Shown: positions 16,237 to 25,049, numbered from the stretch's first letter. The stretch is 64,000 nucleotides of DNA from JAWKRB01 sp041389885 (GCA_041389885.1 JAWKRB010000008.1:62001-126000), one strand, 5' to 3'. Notes: generated by a model from the letters alone, not told the origin. Program-made: numbers and translations.

Positions 16237-17235
16237 TCAGGGACGTCTCGCCCCGAGCCCGGCGCCCCGGAGCACCATCGCGAGGTTGCGTCGGAGCACC
16301 TGCTGGTGGTCGCCCTGCCCTCGCAGCAGCGCCACCGTCGCGAGCGACTCCTCCAGGGTGACATCGCCCGGCGACGTCCGCCGGCGCACGTCACCCGCCA
16401 GTCCCTTGCCCCGCAGCAGGCGGTCGAGCTCGCGGCTCCCCGCGCCGGCCGCGCTCGCGCCGTAGACGCTCACGAAGCGCCGGCTCCCGTCGCCCGCCCT
16501 CAGGCCGGGCTCCAGCCACCCCCCGATCTGCGTGATGCCCGTGTAGAGCGCGTCGAACATGGCGATGTGCCCCACGTCGACGCCCCCCCGCTGCAGCGCC
16601 GCGAGGGCGGCCGCGTAGCCGCCGCTGTGCACCGCGAAGAGCACGCGCCCGAGGTCCTCGACGCGCTGCGGGCCCACCTCGGGCTCGATCGCGGCGAGCA
16701 CCTCGGCGAGAAAGCGACGCAGGCCCCCGTCGTGACCGAGCCGCCCGGCGTCGCCCCGCGTCGCCTCCATCGCGAGCTGCGGGATCACCAGCACCACCGC
16801 GCGCCCCGAGGCCCTGACCTGGTTGATGAGGTCCAGCGCGCCCCGGCGGGGGCCGCCCGGGTGGCAGGGGATCGGCTCGGGGGCCGCCACGGCGAGGGCG
16901 CAGCCGTTGAACCCATGAAAGAACACCAGCACCTCGAGGCGTCGCGTTCGATCGATGCCCGGGGGAACGAAGACCACCGCGCCCGGCGCCGCGAGCTCGG
17001 GAAAGGCCGCGTGCTCCAGCCGCAGCGAGCGCACGCTCTCCGCGGTGAAGGAAGGGGGCGGCGAGGCCCTCGGGGCCACCCGCACGGGCACGACCACGGG
17101 CGGAGGCGGCGCGAGGTCGCTCCGGGGCGCGGCGACCGACGGGTCGCCCCCCCCTCCCCAGCGCGAGCGCAGGAGCAGCGCCGCGGCACACGCCGCCGCC
17201 AGGGCGAGGAGCGAGATCGACGAGCGGGTCGTGAT
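16237..17235 (-). CDS. Membrane-anchored alpha/beta-hydrolase-like protein, start unresolved
   Basis: A protein of about 330 residues: an N-terminal membrane segment ('ISLLALAAACAAALLL'), a Pro-rich linker, then an alpha/beta hydrolase-like domain with an oxyanion-type strand 'EVLVFFHGFNGCA' and the nucleophile elbow 'VLFAVHSGGYAA' (HSGG in place of GxSxG). A likely acid/His region includes 'DALYTGITQIGGW'. It may be an esterase or deacylase acting outside the membrane. The start is a problem: no ATG, GTG or TTG occurs in frame between the end of the CitE-like gene (17286) and the membrane segment; only ATC (17235) or CTG codons fit. A non-canonical start, an upstream start inside the neighbour, or a sequence error are all possible. 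Confidence 0.6.
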   Translation of the reverse strand: MTTRSSISLLALAAACAAALLLRSRWGGGGDPSVAAPRSDLAPPPPVVVPVRVAPRASPPPSFTAESVRSLRLEHAAFPELAAPGAVVFVPPGIDRTRRLEVLVFFHGFNGCALAVAAPEPIPCHPGGPRRGALDLINQVRASGRAVVLVIPQLAMEATRGDAGRLGHDGGLRRFLAEVLAAIEPEVGPQRVEDLGRVLFAVHSGGYAAALAALQRGGVDVGHIAMFDALYTGITQIGGWLEPGLRAGDGSRRFVSVYGASAAGAGSRELDRLLRGKGLAGDVRRRTSPGDVTLEESLATVALLRGQGDHQQVLRRNLAMVLRGAGLGARRP

Positions 17236-17285
17236 ACGCGCCGATGGTACTCGCGCCGCGCCACGGCGCGAGCGCCCGAGGCGAC

Positions 17286-18641
17286 TCAGTCCGCCAGAGC
17301 GCCCACGATGCGGGGAAAGGACCGGGTGCGCAGCACCTCGATGGGCGCGCCCACCGCGGCCGCGACCTCGGCCTCCCGCAGCGCGCCGCAGTCGATGCCG
17401 CGCAGAAAGAACCCGAGAATCGCCTGCGCCGTCGCGGCGTCGTCGAACACGTTGCCGCAGCGCCGCGCCTGCGCGGCCTGGGAGATGAACGCCCGCAGCC
17501 GCCGCGCGCTCTCGTCGAGCCCCCCCAGAAAGTGCACGTACAGCGTCGCGGAGCGTGACACGAGCTGCGTGGGGTGAAGGTCCCAGCCCTGGTGAATGCC
17601 GTGCGCCAGGGCGCGGCGCACGTCGTCGCTGGCCTTGTGCCACGCGTCGCGCATGGCGAGGAGGTTCTCGCGCCGCTGGTCGTCGGTCAGCGTGTTGCCC
17701 GCCGTGGCCCGGTGCCGCGCGACCGGCAGCGTCGTCGTCGCCCCGTCGACCACCCGCACGCCGGTGCCCGCGAGGGAGGTCTGCATCAAGAGCCGGGCGA
17801 ACTCGCACAGCGGGTGCCCGAGGGACTGCGACGACGCCGCGACGCCCACCGACGCCGTGAGGTCGTAGGCGCCGAGGTGCATCGCCTCGCAGCGCCCGTC
17901 GCACGCGTCGAGGAGCGCCCCGATGCTCACCTCGCCGCGCGCGTTGATCAGCGCGGGCGAGGTCTCGATCATCAGCTCGACCCGGAGCGCGCCGTGGCGG
18001 AGCCCGTGCCCCCGCTCAAGCACGTCGAGCGCCCGCGCCAGCGCCGCGACGTGCGCGGGGCTCTGCACCTTCGGCAGCGCGATGAGAAAGCGCTCCGGGA
18101 GCGCCCCCTGGCTGCTCTCCAGCAGCGACGACAGCACCAGGTCGAGGGTGCGAAAGGCCCGCGCGCGGGTCTCGGGCACCAGCGCGCGGAGGCGAATCCC
18201 GCACCACGGCGGCAGCGTGTCGAGGCGCATCGCGTGGGCGAGCTCCGAGCCGAGCGCGACGGCGTGACGGTCTTCTTCTTCGTCGGGGCGCACGCCGTAG
18301 CCGTCCTCGAAGTCGACCCTGAGGTCCTCGACAGGCTGGCGCAGGAGCTTCTCCCGAACGCGGTCGTGCACCCTGCGCACGAGGTCGTTCGGCAGCCCCG
18401 AGAGGTCGAAGGCGTGGGCGAACTGCGCGGCGTCCCAGAGGTGCTCGTCCATGGCGCGCAGGGCCACCTCGGAGACCCGCCGGGTGATGTCCGCGCGAAA
18501 GAGGTGCGCGCCGCCGTAGAGCGTGTGCACGGGCACCCTCGCGCCGGTCTCGAGCACCGACCAGCGCGCCGCGTCGCGGTCGGCGCCGTCGAGGAGCGCC
18601 CTGGCCGGCGCCAGGGCTTCAGCGGTCAGCAGGGTCTTCAT
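17286..18641 (-). CDS. HpcH/HpaI/CitE-type aldolase-lyase family protein
   Basis: A 451-residue protein with the TIM-barrel signature of CitE/malate synthase-like lyases: 'RVDFEDGYG' (acidic metal-binding pair, about residue 130), 'LPKVQSPAHVAALARAL', 'VELMIETSPALIN' (metal-binding Glu), 'AMHLGAYDLTASVGV' and 'GIHQGWDLHPTQL' near residue 345. It is longer than CitE (about 290), and the extra C-terminal part is helical ('GGLDESARRLRAFISQAAQA'). It probably cleaves or condenses an acyl-CoA or keto-acid substrate with Mg2+; the substrate is not evident. ATG 18641. It lies 32 bases downstream of mutS2, probably in the same transcript. Confidence 0.8.
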   Translation of the reverse strand: MKTLLTAEALAPARALLDGADRDAARWSVLETGARVPVHTLYGGAHLFRADITRRVSEVALRAMDEHLWDAAQFAHAFDLSGLPNDLVRRVHDRVREKLLRQPVEDLRVDFEDGYGVRPDEEEDRHAVALGSELAHAMRLDTLPPWCGIRLRALVPETRARAFRTLDLVLSSLLESSQGALPERFLIALPKVQSPAHVAALARALDVLERGHGLRHGALRVELMIETSPALINARGEVSIGALLDACDGRCEAMHLGAYDLTASVGVAASSQSLGHPLCEFARLLMQTSLAGTGVRVVDGATTTLPVARHRATAGNTLTDDQRRENLLAMRDAWHKASDDVRRALAHGIHQGWDLHPTQLVSRSATLYVHFLGGLDESARRLRAFISQAAQARRCGNVFDDAATAQAILGFFLRGIDCGALREAEVAAAVGAPIEVLRTRSFPRIVGALAD

Positions 18642-18673
18642 CGCAGAGCGTGGTGTACCACTCCCCGAGGCGT

Positions 18674-21094
18674 TCAGCCGCGCATCCAGAACACCGTGAA
18701 CGCGTCGCCGCCGTCCTCAGGGTCGGCCGCCCGGCTGCGGGTGATGTAGGGAGATCGCCCGAGGTGCTCCCGCACGGCGGCCTTGAGCACGCCGGTGCCG
18801 TGCCCGTGGAGCACGAAGCCCGAGGTCCCCCCGCCGCCGTAGAGCCGGTCGAGAAAGGCGTCGATCATCCCCACGGCGTCGTCGACGCGCAGTCCCCGCA
18901 CGTCGGTGGTGTTCGACTCGGTGCGCAGCGGGCGCAGCGCGTCGCCCGCGACGTCGTAGGGCGCGGCCGCGACCCTCCGCAGGCCCTTCGACGCCGTCGG
19001 CGCGGCGGCCTCGTCGGCCTCTTTGAGCTCGACCACGCACTCGCTCGCCGTGACGAAGAGCTTGAGCGCCCCCGCGGCGACGCGCACCTGATCCCGCGTG
19101 CGCTCGAGCACCTCGACCGTCGCGTTGAGCCTGGGCACCCAGACCCTCGCGCCGGGCACGAGCTCGGCCTCGTGCGCGGGGCGGCGCGACGGGGCCGTGG
19201 TGGTCCTCGCGAGCTCCATCCCCCGGCCGATGTCGCCCGCGAGGCTCGCGCGCGCGGCGACGTCGTGAATCGCCCGCTCGGCCTCGCGCACCGCGGCCTC
19301 GTCGACCTTCTTGCGGCGCACCACGGCCTGGGCGTTGCGAAGGTCCTCGCGGGCCTTGCGGATCAGCTCCAAGAGCTCCGCGCCCTCGCGGCTCAGGCGC
19401 TGCTGCTCCCGGGCGCGCAAGACGTTGCGCTCGGTCTCGAGCTCCGCGCGCAGCCGGGCGATGTTGCGCGCCTCGTCCTCGGCTGCGGCGCGGGCCATGC
19501 GGGCGGCGCGCTCCTCGTCTTGCAGGCGGCGCACGACGTCCTCGCGGGAGCCCGCGTGCTCGGGGAGCAGACCGCGGGCGCGCTCGATGACCTCGACGGG
19601 GATGCCGTAGCGCTGCGCCACCGCGAGGGCGGAGGACGCGCCGGGGATCCCGAGGGTCACCGCGAAGGTGGGCGACATGGTGTGCAGGTCGAAGCCCACC
19701 GACGCGTTCTCGAAGCGCGCGTCGCGCAGCGCGAGGGTCTTGAGGAGCTCGTAGTGCGTGGTCACCGCCACCGCCGCGCCGCGCGTGGCCAGGTGCTCGA
19801 GCACCGCCGCCGCGAGGGAGGCGCCCTCCTCGGGGTCGGTGCCCCCGGCGAGCTCGTCGAGGAGCACCATCGCGCCCTGACGCACGCCCGCGAGCACCGC
19901 CGCGAGGTTGGTGACGTGCGCGCTGAAGGTCGAGAGGTTGCGCGCGAGGGACTGGTCGTCGCCCACGTCGCAGGTGATCGGGTCGAACCACCCCACCCGC
20001 GAGCCCTCGCGCACCGGCAGCGGGAGCCCCGCGCGGACCATCACCGCCGCGAGCCCCAGGGTCTTGAGCGCGACGGTCTTTCCGCCCGCGTTGGGTCCGC
20101 TCACCACGAGCACGCGCCCGGCGCGCAGGGCGAGGTCGTTCGGGACCACCCCCGTCCCCGCGAGGGAGAGCAGCGGGTGCCGCGCGGCGTGGAGCTCGAT
20201 GACGGGCTCGCTGTCGATCTCCACCGACACGGCCTGGAGATCGTTCGCCATACGAACGATCGCCCCGAGCAGGTCGGCCATGACGCAGGCGTCGTGGGCG
20301 GCCTCGACGAGCTCGACGTCCCGGCGCACGCGCTCGCTGAGATCCGCGAGCACCCGGGCCTCCTCGCGCTCGAGCTCGGCGACGTTCACCTTGAGCTGGT
20401 TGCCCAGCGAGACCACCGGGCGGGGCTCGATGAAGAGCGTCGCGCCCGAGCCCGACGAGCCGTGCACGATCCCCGGCACTTGAATGTGCGAGTCCGAACG
20501 AACCGGGATCACGTACCGCCCGTCGCGCACGGTGTAGTACCGGTCCTGGAGCACGGCGGCGTAGCGGGTCATGAACTCTTCGAGGCGCTGCACCACCCGC
20601 GCGCGGGTCTCGTGCACCCGCCGACGCGCCACGGCCAGGTCGGCGCTCGCGCGGTCGGCGAGGGAGCCGTCGGGGTCGATGGCGTGGTCGAGCGCGCCCA
20701 GGATCTTGTCGAGGGAGGGGTCGCTCGACAGCGCCTCGGCCACGGTCGGCGCCACGTCCCGGTGCGCGTTCGCGAAGCGCCGCTGCGTGTGCGCCGTGCG
20801 GAGCATCTCGCGCACGCCGTGGAGCTCGTACGAGGTCGCGTCCGCGTCCTTCGCGACCCGCGCGAGGGTCTCGCGCACGTCCGGCAGCGGCCCCTCGGGG
20901 ATGGGCTCCCCCACCGCGTGCAACCGCATCGCCTCGCGGGTGCGCGCGCCCCGCGCCCGCGCGTCGGCGATGGTCTCCGAGGGCATGTAGGCCAGGGCGA
21001 CGGCGCGGGCCTGGGCGCTCTGGCAGCGCTCGGCGAGGTGCGCGAGGAGCTGCGGCCATTCGAGGTCGTGGGCGGTCTTGTCGGCGATGCTCAT
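18674..21094 (-). CDS. mutS2: Endonuclease MutS2
   Basis: An 806-residue MutS2. It begins without the mismatch-reading domain I of MutS: 'DLEWPQLLAHLAERCQS'. The core/clamp region has 'VRDGRYVIPVRSDSH' and 'GSSGSGATLFIEPRPVVSL'. The ABC-type ATPase has Walker A 'VSGPNAGGKTVALKT', the 'FSAHVTNLAAVL' block and Walker B 'MVLLDELAGGTDPEEGA'. A long coiled coil (about residues 520-630) leads to a C-terminal Smr nuclease domain with 'DVRGLRVDDAV' and 'FVLHGHGTGVLKAAVREHL'. MutS2 suppresses recombination and, in some bacteria, rescues collided ribosomes. ATG 21094. Confidence 0.95.
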   Translation of the reverse strand: MSIADKTAHDLEWPQLLAHLAERCQSAQARAVALAYMPSETIADARARGARTREAMRLHAVGEPIPEGPLPDVRETLARVAKDADATSYELHGVREMLRTAHTQRRFANAHRDVAPTVAEALSSDPSLDKILGALDHAIDPDGSLADRASADLAVARRRVHETRARVVQRLEEFMTRYAAVLQDRYYTVRDGRYVIPVRSDSHIQVPGIVHGSSGSGATLFIEPRPVVSLGNQLKVNVAELEREEARVLADLSERVRRDVELVEAAHDACVMADLLGAIVRMANDLQAVSVEIDSEPVIELHAARHPLLSLAGTGVVPNDLALRAGRVLVVSGPNAGGKTVALKTLGLAAVMVRAGLPLPVREGSRVGWFDPITCDVGDDQSLARNLSTFSAHVTNLAAVLAGVRQGAMVLLDELAGGTDPEEGASLAAAVLEHLATRGAAVAVTTHYELLKTLALRDARFENASVGFDLHTMSPTFAVTLGIPGASSALAVAQRYGIPVEVIERARGLLPEHAGSREDVVRRLQDEERAARMARAAAEDEARNIARLRAELETERNVLRAREQQRLSREGAELLELIRKAREDLRNAQAVVRRKKVDEAAVREAERAIHDVAARASLAGDIGRGMELARTTTAPSRRPAHEAELVPGARVWVPRLNATVEVLERTRDQVRVAAGALKLFVTASECVVELKEADEAAAPTASKGLRRVAAAPYDVAGDALRPLRTESNTTDVRGLRVDDAVGMIDAFLDRLYGGGGTSGFVLHGHGTGVLKAAVREHLGRSPYITRSRAADPEDGGDAFTVFWMRG

Positions 21095-21324
21095 GGCGAG
21101 AGGTCCATTGTCGCGGCTACGAGGTTCGAGGAGAACCGAGCGGCGGTGAGGCGGTGGGGTGGAGGTGCGGGTTGATGCGAGGCTGCGCAGGACGCGCCAG
21201 GCGGGGAGAACCGCGAGAGAGCTATCTCAGGTTCGAAACGCGCGCAAGCTGAGGGCGGTTGGACGAGCGAGCCGAGCGCATCAACGCACGCGCGGGAGCG
21301 AGGCAGCCGCGCACGGGCACCCCC

Positions 21325-21780
21325 TCAGGCGTGCGCCCGCCCCCTGCGGCCCTTCCCCATCCCCTCGCGGCGCTGCACCTCCGAGGCGAGCATCGCCAGC
21401 GTCACCTCGCCGAAGCGCGCGAGGAGCAGCGCGTTGGCCTCGTCGAAGGCCCTGCCGAGCGCCGCGTTGACCGCCTCTTCGACGAGGCAACCAGGGTTCT
21501 CGGTGCGGTGGCCGATCGCGAGCAGCGTCGGCTCTCCGAGCGCGTGGTAGATGTCGCGGAGCGTCACCGTCGCGAGGTCGCAGGCCAGCGTCCAGCCGCC
21601 GCCGTGGCCCTTCTCGGCGCGCACGTATCCCTGGTCGCGCAGCCCCGCCAGCACGCGGCGAATCACGACGGGGTTCGTCTCCATCGCCCTGGCCATCGCG
21701 TCCGAGGTCACCGGACCCTCGGCCTGCGCCATGTGCAGCAGGACGTGGAGAACGCCGGAGAGTCGACTGTCGCGCCGCAT
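21325..21780 (-). CDS. Rrf2-family transcriptional regulator lacking the Fe-S cysteine triad
   Basis: A 151-residue winged-helix regulator: 'SRLSGVLHVLLHMAQAEGPV', recognition helix region 'MARAMETNPVVIRRVLAGLR', and wing 'YVRAEKGHGGGWTLA' (the GxxGGW of Rrf2), then 'VTLRDIYHALGE'. IscR/NsrR proteins carry three cysteines for a [2Fe-2S] or [4Fe-4S] cluster; here only one Cys lies in that region ('ENPGCLVEEA'), so a cluster-free or single-thiol redox sensor (YwnA/CymR-like) is more likely. It lies 89 bases downstream of a thioredoxin-reductase-like gene on the same strand, a common pairing, and probably controls it through the palindrome at 22811. Confidence 0.85.
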   Translation of the reverse strand: MRRDSRLSGVLHVLLHMAQAEGPVTSDAMARAMETNPVVIRRVLAGLRDQGYVRAEKGHGGGWTLACDLATVTLRDIYHALGEPTLLAIGHRTENPGCLVEEAVNAALGRAFDEANALLLARFGEVTLAMLASEVQRREGMGKGRRGRAHA

Positions 21781-21869
21781 GGCGCTCACTCTCTCACGGG
21801 CGCGGGGCCTCGACGACGTACGGATCGGGGAGGGCGAGCGGCGCGAGATCGGCGCCGACGCGAACCTCG

Positions 21870-22802
21870 TCACGGCAGCGCGCCGCTCGCGGCGAGCTCC
21901 AGGGTCAGCTCGAGGTTGATCATGGCCGCGGCCTGCACGGCGGACGAGGCCGCGAAGATGGCGCTCTGCCCGCGCGTCGTGACATCGCCGCCCGCGTAGA
22001 CGCCAGGGATCGACGTCTCGCGCTTCATCGGGTCGACCCGCACGAATCCGTCGTCGTCGAGAGCGAGCCCGAGGGTCATCACGAGCGGCACGTGGCGCTG
22101 CGGCGGGTGCGCGAAGAGGGCGTCGCACGCCACCGTGCTCCCGTCGGTGAGCTCGACCGAGGCGAGGCGGTCGCCGCGCGCGTTGAGCCGCGACACCTCC
22201 CCCGTCACGACGCGAACGCCGGCGGCGCGGAGCTGCGCGTGCCCCTCGTCCGGCAACGGGAGGCCCTGGGTGAACAGGGTCACGTCGCTCGACCACCCGC
22301 GCGTCTGGATCGCGAACGGCACCATATGCCCGACGCTATGGGGGAGCGCGAGGTAGCCCCACGCCCGATCGCGCACCTCCCAGCCGTGGCAGTACGGGCA
22401 CTGAAAGATCGACCGGCCCCACAGCGCTCGAAAGCCCTCCAGCGGGAGCATCTCGTCGACCATGCCCGTGCACAGCAGCACGCGGCGCGCGACGATCGCC
22501 TCGGCGTTCGCGAGCGTGACGCGAAACGCGCCGCGGTCGCCCGCGATCGACTCCACCCGCGCGTCGCGCACCTCGACGCTCGGGTACGCCCCGAGCTGCT
22601 CGCGGCCGATGCGCCGAAAGTCGTCGGGCGTCGCGCCGTCCCGCGTGACGAAGTTGTGAAGCTGCGTGGCCTCAGCGTTGCGGCGCGGGCCGGAGTCGCA
22701 CAACAGCACCCGCTTGCGGGCCCGACCCAGCGCGAGCGCGGCCGAGAGCCCGCCGGGGCCGCCACCCACCACCACGACGTCGTAGAGATCCGATGCGATC
22801 AT
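21870..22802 (-). CDS. Thioredoxin-reductase-like FAD/NAD(P) disulfide oxidoreductase
   Basis: A 310-residue flavoprotein. The N-terminal FAD dinucleotide fold reads 'YDVVVVGGGPGGLSAALALG'; a redox CxxC occurs in 'IFQCPYCHGWEVRD' (about residue 130), and the second FAD motif 'IPGVYAGGDVTTRGQ' is near the end. The CPYCHGxE form differs from the CATC/CAVC of TrxB and marks a related clade often paired with Rrf2 regulators. The NADPH-binding GxGxxA fold is weak ('RAWGYLALPHSVGHM'), so the electron donor is uncertain. ATG 22802 lies only a few bases from the predicted promoter, so the mRNA may be nearly leaderless. Confidence 0.85.
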   Translation of the reverse strand: MIASDLYDVVVVGGGPGGLSAALALGRARKRVLLCDSGPRRNAEATQLHNFVTRDGATPDDFRRIGREQLGAYPSVEVRDARVESIAGDRGAFRVTLANAEAIVARRVLLCTGMVDEMLPLEGFRALWGRSIFQCPYCHGWEVRDRAWGYLALPHSVGHMVPFAIQTRGWSSDVTLFTQGLPLPDEGHAQLRAAGVRVVTGEVSRLNARGDRLASVELTDGSTVACDALFAHPPQRHVPLVMTLGLALDDDGFVRVDPMKRETSIPGVYAGGDVTTRGQSAIFAASSAVQAAAMINLELTLELAASGALP

Positions 22803-22810
22803 CACGCAAC

Positions 22811-22841
22811 TAACGATGTTACTTGAGTGACCGACTGTCAA
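22811..22841 (-). promoter_or_regulatory. TTGACA promoter overlapped by a TAAC-GAT-GTTA palindrome
   Basis: On the minus strand a perfect TTGACA (-35, plus 22836-22841) lies upstream of the oxidoreductase ATG at 22802. The -10 region (TAACAT or ATCGTT, 14-18 bases downstream) is covered by the inverted repeat TAAC-GAT-GTTA at 22811-22821. The patch is AT-rich against its surroundings. A likely operator for the Rrf2 regulator encoded downstream. Confidence 0.5.
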
Positions 22842-22873
22842 GCGACGCGTCTTCGGTCGGAGTCTCTGTCGGG

Positions 22874-23356
22874 CTACGCGTAGCGAATCTCGAGCACCGT
22901 GAGCTCGACCCGCGCGCCGTCGGGGCGCGCGTACCACGTCGTGTCGCCCACGCGCTTCTTCAGCAGCGCGCGGCCGATGGGCGAGCGCCACGACACCCGC
23001 CCCGCGACGGGGTCGGCCTCGTCCGCCCCCACCACGCGCCAGGTGTGCTCCTCGCCCTCTTCGTCCTCGACGCGCACGGTCGCGCCGAAGAACACCTGGT
23101 CGCGCGCGCCGCCCTTCGCGGGGTCGATCACCGACGCGTGCTTCAGACGTCCCGCGAGAAAGTTCAGCCGCCGGTCGATCTCGCGGAGCCGCTTCTTGCC
23201 GTAGATGTACTCGGCGTTCTCGCTCCGATCACCCTGCGCTGCAGCGTCTTGCACCTCGCGCACGACCCGCGGACGCTCGACCCGCAGCAGCGCCTCGATC
23301 TCGGCGGTGATGCGCTCGTAGCCCTCGGGGGTGATGTAGTTCGGCTCGTCGCTCAC
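22874..23356 (-). CDS. GreA/GreB-family transcript cleavage factor, GreB-like
   Basis: A 160-residue protein. The N-terminal coiled coil contains 'NYITPEGYERITAEIEALL' and 'GDRSENAEYIYGKKRLREID'; the EYIYGKKRLREIDRR form is that of GreB. The acidic tip residues (Asp-Arg-Ser-Glu-Asn) that coordinate Mg2+ in the polymerase secondary channel are present. The C-terminal FKBP-like domain includes 'VFFGATVRVEDEEGEE' and 'VSWRSPIGRALLKKRVGD'. It rescues backtracked RNA polymerase by stimulating transcript cleavage. GTG 23356 overlaps the stop of the upstream gene (GTGA), so the two are translationally coupled. Confidence 0.92.
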   Translation of the reverse strand: MSDEPNYITPEGYERITAEIEALLRVERPRVVREVQDAAAQGDRSENAEYIYGKKRLREIDRRLNFLAGRLKHASVIDPAKGGARDQVFFGATVRVEDEEGEEHTWRVVGADEADPVAGRVSWRSPIGRALLKKRVGDTTWYARPDGARVELTVLEIRYA

Positions 23357-24180
23357 GCGCCCTCGAAGGCCGCGCGAATCGGGTCGGTCCACGCGCCCTC
23401 GCCCAGCGACTCGGCGTCGAGGGCGACGTGCTTCTCGGTCCCCTCGGGCACGTCGGGGAGCTTCACCACCGCGGTCCTCCCCTCGCTGCGCACCTCGCGC
23501 CACTGCGGGCCGCGCGGCGCGTTGGTGTGACGCCACCCCCAGCTGTCGAACCACATCAGCCGGTCGAGGGTCTGCGGCGCGTCCAGCACCGCGACGATGT
23601 GGTTGCGCGCCAGGGGGATCAGCGCGTCTTCGTGGGTGAGCACGGCCCTCGAGAACGCGTCGAGCATCGGCAGGAGGTGCTTCACCTCGCCCGTGGGCGC
23701 GTCGGCGGTCGTCGGGCGGGGCACCGCGTCGAGGAGCATCCAGAGCGCTCCGTCGTCCATCAGCGGAACGCCCTCGGGGCACAGCAGCGCGAGCGCCTTG
23801 CTCAGCGAGCACAGGTCGCCCCCGGCGGTGACCAGCGCGCCCGCGAGAAAGCTCACCCGATCACGGTGCGCGGCGTCCATGCCCAGCCACGGACCGACGC
23901 CCCCCGCGAGGGCGCCGATGAGGGCGGTCCACGCCTCGCGCGCGGCGGGCTGGAGCCAGCGTTGAAAGACCGGCGAGGCCGCGCGGCTGTTCACCGTCCA
24001 CGACGCGGGGAGCGCGAGGGCGAGGAGGTCTTCGAGGGGCAGCCGCCGCGCGCGCGCCATGCGCAGCGTGTGGGCGCAGCGGTCGTAGACCGACGCGCCG
24101 GGGAGGGCCGCGCGCCACTCGAGCTTGGCGGCGCCGTCGACGAGGTGCCACGGGCCGCGCGGAGTATCGAGAACGATCAT
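23353..24180 (-). CDS. Hypothetical protein upstream of the GreB-like gene
   Basis: A 275-residue soluble protein. ATG 24180 starts 'MIVLDTPRGPWHLVD'; the frame upstream is short and unconvincing. It is rich in Ala, Leu and Trp ('ALPASWTVNSRAASPVFQRW', 'LMWFDSWGWRHTNAP'), without signal peptide, membrane helix or recognisable motif. It overlaps the next gene by the GTGA tetranucleotide and diverges from pyrF across 92 bases that contain two small hairpins (GCGCCC-TCTT-GGGCGC at 24243-24258). I do not recognise the family. Confidence 0.7.
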   Translation of the reverse strand: MIVLDTPRGPWHLVDGAAKLEWRAALPGASVYDRCAHTLRMARARRLPLEDLLALALPASWTVNSRAASPVFQRWLQPAAREAWTALIGALAGGVGPWLGMDAAHRDRVSFLAGALVTAGGDLCSLSKALALLCPEGVPLMDDGALWMLLDAVPRPTTADAPTGEVKHLLPMLDAFSRAVLTHEDALIPLARNHIVAVLDAPQTLDRLMWFDSWGWRHTNAPRGPQWREVRSEGRTAVVKLPDVPEGTEKHVALDAESLGEGAWTDPIRAAFEGA

Positions 24181-24272
24181 CGACGCGACGCATCGCACCC
24201 CCGCGGCCCGCGCGCAACAGAACGCCTCGCCCCTCGCGCGGGGCGCCCTCTTGGGCGCATGCTGCGGGGGCT

Positions 24273-24968
24273 ATGTACGCACTCCCCGCACGCCCCGAAG
24301 ACCGGCTCATCTTCGCCCTCGACGTGGAGGACGAGCACCGCGCCAAGGCGCTCGTCGCGCAGCTCCGCCCGCACGTGGGCACCTTCAAGATCGGCCTCGA
24401 GCTCTTGAGCCGCGGCGGCATGGACCTCGTGTCGCGCATCGCCGACGGCAGCGCGGTGTTCATCGACGCCAAGCTCCACGACGTGCCCGCGACGGTCTCT
24501 CGCGCGGTGCGGCGCATCGTCGAGCACGGCGTGCCCGTGCGCTTCATCACCGTGCACGACGCGGTCTTCGAGGCCGTGAGCGCGGCGCAGACGCGGGCGG
24601 AGATCCTCCTCGTCACCGTGCTCACCAGCGTCGACCCCGCCACCCTCGGCGGGCGCGACGCGCTCACCGCGCGGGTGGTCGAGCGCGCGCACCTCGCGCG
24701 GAGGGACGGCGCGGCGGGGATCGTCTGCGCGGCCAGCGAGCTCGACGCTGTGCGGCGCGCGACGGGAGACGACCTCGCGAGGGTGGTCCCCGGCGTGCGC
24801 CCGACCTGGGCCGAGGTGCGGGGGGATGATCAGCGACGCGTCACCACCGTGGCCGACGCCGTGCGCGCGGGCGCGACGCACCTCGTGGTGGGGCGACCCA
24901 TTCGCGACGCCGCCGACCCCGCCGAGGCCGCGCGACGCATCGTCGACGAGATCGCCGTCGCGGAGTGA
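24273..24968 (+). CDS. pyrF: Orotidine 5'-phosphate decarboxylase
   Basis: A 231-residue TIM-barrel enzyme of type 1 PyrF, converting OMP to UMP, the last step of de novo pyrimidine synthesis. Diagnostic pieces are 'RLIFALDVEDEHRAKAL' (strand 1 Asp), 'TFKIGLELL' (strand 2 Lys), 'FIDAKLHDVPATVSRAVR' (catalytic D-x-K-x-x-D network), 'RFITVHDAV', 'ILLVTVLTSVD' and the phosphate loop 'THLVVGRPIRDAADP' at the C-terminus. Length is normal for the family (about 230-245). ATG 24273 lies within 'GCTATG', close to the start of the divergent region. It is not clustered with other pyr genes. Confidence 0.95.
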   Translation: MYALPARPEDRLIFALDVEDEHRAKALVAQLRPHVGTFKIGLELLSRGGMDLVSRIADGSAVFIDAKLHDVPATVSRAVRRIVEHGVPVRFITVHDAVFEAVSAAQTRAEILLVTVLTSVDPATLGGRDALTARVVERAHLARRDGAAGIVCAASELDAVRRATGDDLARVVPGVRPTWAEVRGDDQRRVTTVADAVRAGATHLVVGRPIRDAADPAEAARRIVDEIAVAE

Positions 24969-25049
24969 GGGAATACTCCCCGCGGTAGATCGGGTTCCTC
25001 CCCCGTACGTCGAACAAGCGCTACACCCCTTCGCGGGAGGAACCGCCTC

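Noticed and set aside
18650..21175. 841-codon plus-strand open frame antisense to mutS2
   Set aside because: Composition is low-complexity Arg/His/Val/Glu; the opposite strand has complete MutS2 with all motifs.
21095..21324. tRNA or small RNA gene in the 230-base gap between mutS2 and the Rrf2 gene
   Set aside because: No cloverleaf, no T-loop GTTCGAATC-like block and no promoter-terminator pair could be recognised.
22873..22884. GCTACGCGTAGC palindrome at the end of the GreB-like gene
   Set aside because: It overlaps the stop codon, has no loop or T-tract, and is likely coincidental.
24243..24258. GCGCCC-TCTT-GGGCGC hairpin before pyrF as a riboswitch or attenuator
   Set aside because: A single 6-bp stem with no leader peptide or T-run; such stems are common by chance in GC-rich DNA.
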